NCBI RefSeq assembly: GCF_002850255.1
Contig: NZ_CP022522.1
Span: 3,884,501 to 3,948,500, forward strand
Direction: 5' to 3'
Length of the DNA: 64,000 nucleotides
DNA from: Pseudoalteromonas sp. NC201
GTDB taxonomy: Bacteria; Pseudomonadota; Gammaproteobacteria; Enterobacterales; Alteromonadaceae
The notes under the pieces are model-generated. The model did no database searches. It was not told where the DNA came from and saw nothing but the letters and a program-made list of their open reading frames with translations. The translations under genes were made by a program, and so were the position numbers. The stretch's first letter is position 1. Each line of letters begins with the position of its first letter. Of the stretch, positions 58,563 to 64,000 are shown piece by piece.

Positions 58563-59848
58563 GACGCTTTCTCCATGGCAAAACACGCATTTGAATAGCG
58601 AGCCACAACACGTTGAATTTTGGCAATCACTAACGCTTTGGCATCCCTTGCTATTTCACCACGGCGTACTTGTTGATATAGCTCTGGAAAATATTGGCTG
58701 ATAAGCGGCAATGATAAGGTCTGCTGCGCTAGGTTTTCGAGCATAGTTGCTAACGCCTTTTGCACCGCATCTTGATGCCAGTAATAGCGAATACGGTCGC
58801 TAAAGCTAAATTGACGCAAGAAACGGAGTTGCTGTGATTCGCCGTGATAAAAACGCTGCCAACTCGTAGGCTCTGCCAGCATGACCTCGTCCACCACCTC
58901 AACAAACTGACTATGAACATAGGGTAGTAATTGCTTTTCAATATGGTGAAGCGCGAATAATCCCTCGCGCAGCGCAAAGGTCAATTCAGGCCCGACTTTC
59001 AAAATGGCAAAGTGATCAGCAACCAACGACTGATAAGCGGCTGCAGTTTGATAATCTGTCGAATGCGCTTCGAAAGCAATACGGTCAACGGTACGAATAA
59101 AATCTTTTAATGCACTCGCTTCATTCGATTTGTAGTCAAAAACTTGGGTGTTATCAAACTCAACACCCGGCTGCACCACCATTGCAACCACGCGTTGCCA
59201 AGCATCCGCTAACCCTTTATTTGCAAAGAGTTCACGATGGCAAGCTAGGGTTTCTTGCGCAGCAACTTGGCTGGTCGGTTGTAGACTGTCAATCTGTTCA
59301 TCAGCGCCACCTGGAGGGGGAACTTCAGTACCAATCACATAAACAATATCACTACGACCAAACGTCGCAATCGCGGCTGCTTCCGCGGTTTGACACAACA
59401 AAGCAGCGCGATTAGCTACAATATCATCGCTTAACACGTCAGGATCGTCAGCACAGGGCATGCTGGCATCTAAGTGAATTTTCTTAAAACCAGCCTTCAC
59501 GTATTCAGCGACTAAGTCACACGCTTTGGCCATTGCGGCTTGGCTATTTTCACTCGTCCAACAGACTGGTCCTAAGTGATCACCACCAAAAATCAGTAAC
59601 TGCTTATCAAAACCAAGCTCGTCGGCCATCTCTTCGACTTTGGCAATAAAATCCGCGGGACGCATCCCGGTGTAACCGCCAAATTGATTAACCTGATTGG
59701 CCGTGGCTTCAATTAATAGCAGCGTATTTTCCTGCTTGGCATATCTTATCGACGCTTCTAGCACCCAAGGGTGAGCTGAGCAAATGGCATAAATGCCTGA
59801 GTTTTTCCCTGATTTATTGGCTTCGATTAGGGCTTGAAAACGCCGCAT
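58559..59848 (-). CDS. agaZ: AgaZ/KbaZ/GatZ-like protein (tagatose-bisphosphate pathway)
   Basis: A 429-residue member of the GatZ/KbaZ family. Landmarks are GIYAICSAHPWVLEASIRYA at the start, VNQFGGYTGMRPADF, LLIFGGDHLGPVCW, KKIHLDASMPCADD and IGTEVPPPGG. In enterics the family is a non-catalytic subunit of tagatose-1,6-bisphosphate aldolase, but no GatY/KbaY partner is seen in this window. A tagatose-6-P kinase role has been proposed for AgaZ and would fit here. First structural gene after the regulator, 11 bases downstream. TGATC precedes the ATG, so the ribosome site (AGAGGTGA) is overlapping. Confidence 0.9.
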   Translation of the reverse strand: MRRFQALIEANKSGKNSGIYAICSAHPWVLEASIRYAKQENTLLLIEATANQVNQFGGYTGMRPADFIAKVEEMADELGFDKQLLIFGGDHLGPVCWTSENSQAAMAKACDLVAEYVKAGFKKIHLDASMPCADDPDVLSDDIVANRAALLCQTAEAAAIATFGRSDIVYVIGTEVPPPGGADEQIDSLQPTSQVAAQETLACHRELFANKGLADAWQRVVAMVVQPGVEFDNTQVFDYKSNEASALKDFIRTVDRIAFEAHSTDYQTAAAYQSLVADHFAILKVGPELTFALREGLFALHHIEKQLLPYVHSQFVEVVDEVMLAEPTSWQRFYHGESQQLRFLRQFSFSDRIRYYWHQDAVQKALATMLENLAQQTLSLPLISQYFPELYQQVRRGEIARDAKALVIAKIQRVVARYSNACFAMEKAS

Positions 59849-59859
59849 ATGATCACCTC

Positions 59860-60630
59860 TTAAGACGTTATTAAATGTACCTCAATTCCGGCGGCAACCA
59901 ATTGCTGATGAACATCAGCTGGAATACCACTGTCCGTAACCAAAACGTCAATTTCTTCGCAGGCGATAATACGGTGTACACCTTTACGATCGAATTTACT
60001 GGAGTCCGTCACCACTATGACTTGCTTTGCAACCTTACACATCTCGCGGTTAAGCGCAGCTTCCGGTTCAAAGTGTGTTGTTACACCAACATCAACGGAG
60101 AACCCATCAACACCGAGCACCAGACGGTCAAAGTGATATTGCTTTAGCTGATCTTCTGCATGGCTGCCATAAAACGACAGCGACTTTTTACGCAGTGAGC
60201 CTCCAGTCATCAACACTTCAACGCCATCGGCTGCAACGAGCGCTTGCGCCACGTTAAGACCATTGGTCATCACCACTAGCTGTTGATGCTCGGTAAGTTG
60301 CTTCGCAACCTCTTCAGTGGTGGTTCCAGAGTCCAGAATTATAGACTCATCATTGCCTATAAGGCCCGCCACCAACTTTGCAAGCTCGACTTTCACTTGG
60401 TGATGATGATCGTGCTTTTCCGTTATGGTGAGCTCTTTGGTTAACCTAGAACTCGCAACGGCACCACCATGAGAGCGAACCAACAAACCTTTTTCATGCA
60501 GGGCATTGAGATCATTTCTGATCGTCACGGTTGATACACCAAATTGTTCTGCCAGCTCAGATACTTCTACTCGTTCCGTTTGACCAACGAGTTGAACGAT
60601 TTCGTGGCGTCTTTCGATGGTGTTCAGCAT
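59860..60630 (-). CDS. agaR: DeoR-family transcriptional repressor, AgaR-like
   Basis: A 256-residue repressor. The N-terminal DeoR helix-turn-helix is VSELAEQFGVSTVTIRNDLN with wing GLLVRSHGGAV. The C-terminal sugar-phosphate sensor has ILDSGTTTEEVAKQL, VMTNGLNVAQAL and LGVDGFSVDVGVTT. It should release its operator on binding a phosphorylated amino sugar. It heads the leftward catabolic operon and faces the GH109-type gene. The 255-base divergent region contains CTTTC/GAAAG repeats, matching what is known for AgaR sites in E. coli. AAAGGAGGTG is a strong ribosome site. Confidence 0.9.
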   Translation of the reverse strand: MLNTIERRHEIVQLVGQTERVEVSELAEQFGVSTVTIRNDLNALHEKGLLVRSHGGAVASSRLTKELTITEKHDHHHQVKVELAKLVAGLIGNDESIILDSGTTTEEVAKQLTEHQQLVVMTNGLNVAQALVAADGVEVLMTGGSLRKKSLSFYGSHAEDQLKQYHFDRLVLGVDGFSVDVGVTTHFEPEAALNREMCKVAKQVIVVTDSSKFDRKGVHRIIACEEIDVLVTDSGIPADVHQQLVAAGIEVHLITS

Positions 60631-60638
60631 GACACCTC

Positions 60639-60689
60639 CTTTCGTTTTGGTTAAATTTAGTCTACACAGCTTTCATTTGCTTTCAATTT
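60639..60689. promoter_or_regulatory. AgaR-like operator cluster, regulator side
   Basis: CTTTCGTTTTGG starts at 60639, and two more CTTTC units start at 60670 and 60680, exactly 10 bases apart. Direct CTTTC repeats in helical phase are the known AgaR pattern. It overlaps the ribosome site and leader of the DeoR gene. Confidence 0.6.
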
Positions 60690-60764
60690 ATTTTTTTAAC
60701 TTTAAACAAAAACAAACACAACCACCTGTTTCATAAGGATTTAAAGTTAAATTAGAAACACATC

Positions 60765-60790
60765 GAAAACAAAACGAAAGAATGTGAAAG
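60765..60790. promoter_or_regulatory. AgaR-like operator cluster, glycosidase side
   Basis: GAAAA at 60765, GAAAG at 60776 and GAAAG at 60786: the complement of the CTTTC unit at 11- and 10-base steps. It lies about 100 bases before the GH109-type start, facing the cluster at 60639-60689. A further TTTCGTTTTT occurs at 60845-60854. Confidence 0.6.
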
Positions 60791-60885
60791 ATATTTTTCT
60801 TGCGTTCAAAATAAAACTGCCGTAATAATAACCAAAAAATAACATTTCGTTTTTAACAACAAGAGTGAACAACTAAGAGGTTATT

Positions 60886-62256
60886 ATGGGTGATCTAAAC
60901 CGCCGGCGATTTCTTCAATCAATGGCTGCTATCGCAGCAACAAGCGCAGTGGTTGGCTGCGCGAGTAACAATAATAAGACGCCGCTTACACCAAAGCCAC
61001 AAGGAAATTCAGTTCAAGGTCTAGTCGTACCGAAACTGGATGTCGTGCGAGTGGGCTTTATTGGTGTAGGTCAACGTGGTGTTGGCGCGGTAAAGCACTT
61101 TTGCCATCTTGACGGTGTCGAGATCAAGGCCATCTGCGATACGCACCAAGCAGTCGTCGATAGAGCCGTTAAAATTGTTGTCGACAAGGGTTTACCAAAA
61201 CCTGCGACTTACGGCAAGAGTGATATGGACTATCGCCGCATGTTGGCGCGCGATGACATTGATATTGTGATCATCTCTACGCCTTGGAAATGGCATACGC
61301 CTATGGCGGTAGACACAATGGAAAGTGGCAAACACGCTTTGGTCGAAGTGCCAGCAGCAGTAACCATAGAAGAAGCGTGGCAATTGGTAAATACCGCAGA
61401 GCGCACGCAAAAGAACTGCATGATGTTGGAAAACGTTTGCTATGGTCGCGACGAGCTGATGGTATTAAACATGGTTCGCCAAGGGCTATTCGGTGAGTTA
61501 CTGCACGGTGAAGCAGCTTATATCCATGAACTTCGTTGGCAAATGAAAGAAATTGAGCATAAAACTGGCTCATGGCGCACACATTGGCATACCAAACGTA
61601 ACGGTAACCTCTACCCAACCCATGGTCTAGGCCCGGTTTCTCAATATATGAATATCAACCGTGGCGATCGCTTCGACTATATCTCCTCCATGAGTTCACC
61701 AGCGCTTGGTCGTGCAGCCTATGCTAAACGTGAATTTCCAGCAAATCATGAACGAAACCAACTTAACTATATTGCTGGAGATATGAACACCAGCATCATT
61801 AAAACCATCAAAGGTCGTTCGATTATGGTACAGCACGATACCACTACCCCACGCCCTTACTCCCGCCATAATTTAATTCAAGGTACTAACGGCGTATTTG
61901 CAGGATTCCCCAACCGCATCGCGCTTGAAAATGGCGGGAGTAAGAGCTTTCACGAGTGGGATTACGACATGAATGATTGGTACGGTAAATATGACCATCC
62001 ACTTTGGCAAAAAATGGGAGCTGAAGCAGAGCGCAACGGCGGCCATGGTGGCATGGATTTCTTAATGTTCTGGCGCATTATTTACTGCCTTCGTAATGGC
62101 GAGCCGCTAGATCAGGATGTTTACGACGCAGCTGCTTGGTCAGCGGTCTTCCCTCTTTCAATGGACTCAGTTGCAGACAGAAGTAATAGCAAGGACTTCC
62201 CGGATTTCACCAGGGGCACATGGCGCACTGCAGCACCACTAGGCATTGTCACATAA
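60886..62256 (+). CDS. GH109-type glycosidase (alpha-N-acetylgalactosaminidase-like), Tat-exported
   Basis: A 456-residue Gfo/Idh/MocA-fold protein. The twin-arginine signal is [21 protein letters not shown], with a lipobox-like VVGC, so it is probably a Tat-exported lipoprotein. The NAD-binding loop is [14 protein letters not shown]. Features of GH109 NAD-dependent glycosidases are [38 protein letters not shown] and [21 protein letters not shown]. In aga loci of Shewanella a GH109 enzyme releases GalNAc. A plain oxidoreductase is the alternative. TAAGAGG precedes the ATG by 9 bases. Divergent from the repressor; followed by a hairpin and a TonB-dependent receptor. Confidence 0.87.
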   Translation: MGDLNRRRFLQSMAAIAATSAVVGCASNNNKTPLTPKPQGNSVQGLVVPKLDVVRVGFIGVGQRGVGAVKHFCHLDGVEIKAICDTHQAVVDRAVKIVVDKGLPKPATYGKSDMDYRRMLARDDIDIVIISTPWKWHTPMAVDTMESGKHALVEVPAAVTIEEAWQLVNTAERTQKNCMMLENVCYGRDELMVLNMVRQGLFGELLHGEAAYIHELRWQMKEIEHKTGSWRTHWHTKRNGNLYPTHGLGPVSQYMNINRGDRFDYISSMSSPALGRAAYAKREFPANHERNQLNYIAGDMNTSIIKTIKGRSIMVQHDTTTPRPYSRHNLIQGTNGVFAGFPNRIALENGGSKSFHEWDYDMNDWYGKYDHPLWQKMGAEAERNGGHGGMDFLMFWRIIYCLRNGEPLDQDVYDAAAWSAVFPLSMDSVADRSNSKDFPDFTRGTWRTAAPLGIVT

Positions 62257-62310
62257 CTAACCAGAGGTTAAATACGCTATCTATAGCAAGTACTAACAAT
62301 GCCTGAATAA

Positions 62311-62329
62311 GCGCCCGTAAAGCGGGCGC
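62311..62329 (+). terminator. Intercistronic hairpin
   Basis: GC-rich perfect 7-bp stem GCGCCCG/CGGGCGC with loop TAAAG between the glycosidase and receptor genes. No T-tract follows, so it may be an attenuating or mRNA-stabilising element more than a terminator. Confidence 0.5.
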
Positions 62330-62359
62330 AATAATAACAACACTCAACAGGACAACAAG

Positions 62360-64000
62360 ATGAAACACACTCTAAAACTGTGTGCTGTGGGATTGGCCGT
62401 GAGCTGTGCCCTGTCCCAATACGCGCACGCACAGGAAACAGAACAAAACAGCGGATCTGACGAGCAAGATAAAGCCAAGCAACAAGTAGAGAAAATTGAA
62501 GTACGCGGCGTACGTTCCAGTATCAAAGAGTCACTCTTTCTCAAGAAAAACGCAGTCGGCGTAATGGACGCCATCGTTGCCGAAGACATTGGCAAGTTCC
62601 CAGATCAAAACCTAGCTGAAGCGCTACAACGAATGACAGGTATCGCTATTACCCGTAACGCAGGTGAAGGACAAAACGTCACAGTACGGGGCCTTGGCGG
62701 GGACTTTAACGTTACCACCATCAATGGTCGGAGAATGGCATCTGAACACACAAGCCGTGACTTTAACTTCGATTTAATTGCGCCTGAAATGGTTCAAGCA
62801 TTAGAAGTATACAAGTCACCACAAGCACAAACACAAGAAGGGGGGATTGGTTCGGTCATCAATATAAAAACCCGCCGACCGTTAGATATGGATGGCTTTA
62901 CCCTCGCCGGAAGTGCCAAAGCCATTTACGAAGAACGTACCGGCGATACCAACCCTCAAGCCTCCTTCCTAATTAGTGATACCTTTTTTGACAATACCTT
63001 TGGCGCCCTATTTACCGCCGTTTATTCCGAGCGGACACAACGCGAAGACTCCTATGAAGGACAAGGGTTTTACGATCCAGAAGAAAATACTGACGTGCGA
63101 GTCCCTGTTGACAGTAACCGAAATGGCGAGCTAGATGAGGGCGAGAAAGTACACCCATCAATGATCCCAGGATATGTACGCTACTCGAACTGGCAAGATA
63201 AACGTGAGCGTATTGGTGCAAGCCTCGCCTTACAATGGCGTCCAACGAATGATATTGATGTCACCTTTGATAGCTTATACTCAAGCTACAAAACCGACGG
63301 TGAAAAATATCAAATCTCTTTCGTCACCTATGATGAGCCTTGGACGCCGGGGATCCCAGCAGTAGGTGAGTTAAAATTTAATGAAGATGGCAACGTCAAC
63401 TACATTGAGTTAGTCGATGGTGCAATGGCTGAGCTACTGAACGTCTCTGAACCTCGCAATACCGACACTTGGCAGGCCGGTCTTAACTTCAAGTGGTATG
63501 CTACCAGCGACCTAACGCTTGAATTTGACGTGTCTAAGTCCCGTGCTGAGCGGATCAATGATGGCGACAACCGCTACATCGTGGCGCGTGGCTTTGTTGA
63601 TACTATCACCATAGATCAAACAGGCGACAATCTCCTGCCAGATGTGACCATGTCACCAGCACTTAATGCCGATCAACCCTTTGGTGCTCACTACAGCTAC
63701 AACTATGGCACGGAAGTAATAAGTGATGTTGAAGAGTTAAGACTAGAAGGAACATTTATTCCGGAATGGGAATTTGTCAAAGACATCAAGTTTGGCTTTC
63801 ATTACGGTAAGCAAACTAAAGGCAGAGACGTGAGCAAATCAAATAACCCATCAATGTTCAGTAATGGTGGAGCTTATTTTAAAAACTCAGATTACGACAG
63901 CTTTGATAACTCAAGCGTAGAAAAGCTCGGTGGCCTTAACTTATTTAGACTACCCGCAGATGTACTTGTACCCGCCAACTTTGATAACTTCCTAGATGGT
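62360..64000 (+). CDS. TonB-dependent receptor (partial at window end)
   Basis: An open frame of 547 codons that runs off the window end without a stop. Signal peptide (LCAVGLAVSCALSQYAHA), then a TonB-box-like VEKIEVRGVRSSI. The plug domain has VVAEDIGKFPDQNLAEALQR (V replaced by I-V at the start), TVRGLGGDFN and EVYKSPQAQTQEGGIGSVIN, the form typical of carbohydrate-type TonB receptors of Alteromonadales. Beta-barrel strands follow from about residue 180. AGGA lies 8 bases before the ATG. Position after a GH109-type gene suggests outer-membrane uptake of GalNAc-containing glycans (Omp-aga role). Confidence 0.92.
   Translation, partial: MKHTLKLCAVGLAVSCALSQYAHAQETEQNSGSDEQDKAKQQVEKIEVRGVRSSIKESLFLKKNAVGVMDAIVAEDIGKFPDQNLAEALQRMTGIAITRNAGEGQNVTVRGLGGDFNVTTINGRRMASEHTSRDFNFDLIAPEMVQALEVYKSPQAQTQEGGIGSVINIKTRRPLDMDGFTLAGSAKAIYEERTGDTNPQASFLISDTFFDNTFGALFTAVYSERTQREDSYEGQGFYDPEENTDVRVPVDSNRNGELDEGEKVHPSMIPGYVRYSNWQDKRERIGASLALQWRPTNDIDVTFDSLYSSYKTDGEKYQISFVTYDEPWTPGIPAVGELKFNEDGNVNYIELVDGAMAELLNVSEPRNTDTWQAGLNFKWYATSDLTLEFDVSKSRAERINDGDNRYIVARGFVDTITIDQTGDNLLPDVTMSPALNADQPFGAHYSYNYGTEVISDVEELRLEGTFIPEWEFVKDIKFGFHYGKQTKGRDVSKSNNPSMFSNGGAYFKNSDYDSFDNSSVEKLGGLNLFRLPADVLVPANFDNFLDG

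Overview
The window reads as a gammaproteobacterial chromosome, most likely a marine Pseudoalteromonas or close relative. This rests on gene content: a ubiE-ubiJ-ubiB-tatABC-tatD-hemB core block, an aga-type amino-sugar locus with a TonB-dependent receptor, many secreted peptidases, and interspersed intergenic repeats. No search was run, so the genus is an inference. No rRNA, tRNA or CRISPR array was found.

Layout. 0-2.3 kb: a Y1 (HUH) transposase, then a decayed integron patch holding a 45-codon relic of an IntI integrase and a cassette-like gene. 2.3-13.7 kb: DUF2057 protein, HinT, a CsgD/VpsT-like regulator beside a hybrid histidine kinase, a secreted propeller-amidohydrolase and a chemoreceptor with nine consecutive HAMP units. 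13.8-17.6 kb: first half of a methionine-salvage pathway (omega-amidase, aminotransferase, then divergent mtnB-mtnC-mtnD). 17.6-38 kb: accessory region. It holds a three-gene membrane/ankyrin operon whose first gene is broken at a G7 run, a lipoprotein gene cut by an in-frame TGA, a CadC-like membrane regulator convergent with an M16 protease, an AT-rich run of secreted hydrolases under a membrane AraC regulator, and an S9 peptidase. 38.1-40.5 kb: second half of methionine salvage, mtnA divergent from mtnK.

40.5-52.8 kb: DUF885 lipoprotein, a degenerate GGDEF protein, the ubiquinone/Tat block, a membrane diguanylate cyclase and hemB. 53.1-55.2 kb: a stand-alone EF-G. 55.4-64 kb: an N-acetylgalactosamine locus. 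The deacetylase, ROK kinase, SIS-domain deaminase, AgaZ-like protein and DeoR regulator run leftward. A Tat-exported GH109-type glycosidase and a TonB-dependent receptor, cut by the window end, run rightward.

How they work together. mtnK, mtnA, mtnB, mtnC, mtnD, an aminotransferase and an omega-amidase together cover methylthioribose to methionine. Both divergent promoters carry three tandem MetJ-box-like octamers, so the two halves probably form one regulon although about 20 kb apart. In the aga locus the intergenic region carries CTTTC/GAAAG repeats spaced about 10 bp, as expected for an AgaR-type repressor. The GH109 protein has a twin-arginine signal and the tatABC exporter lies in the same window.

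The most unusual items are the split salvage regulon, the poly-HAMP receptor, the integron relic, the two freshly broken genes, and the hydrolase-TPR island with a 20-bp perfect palindrome.
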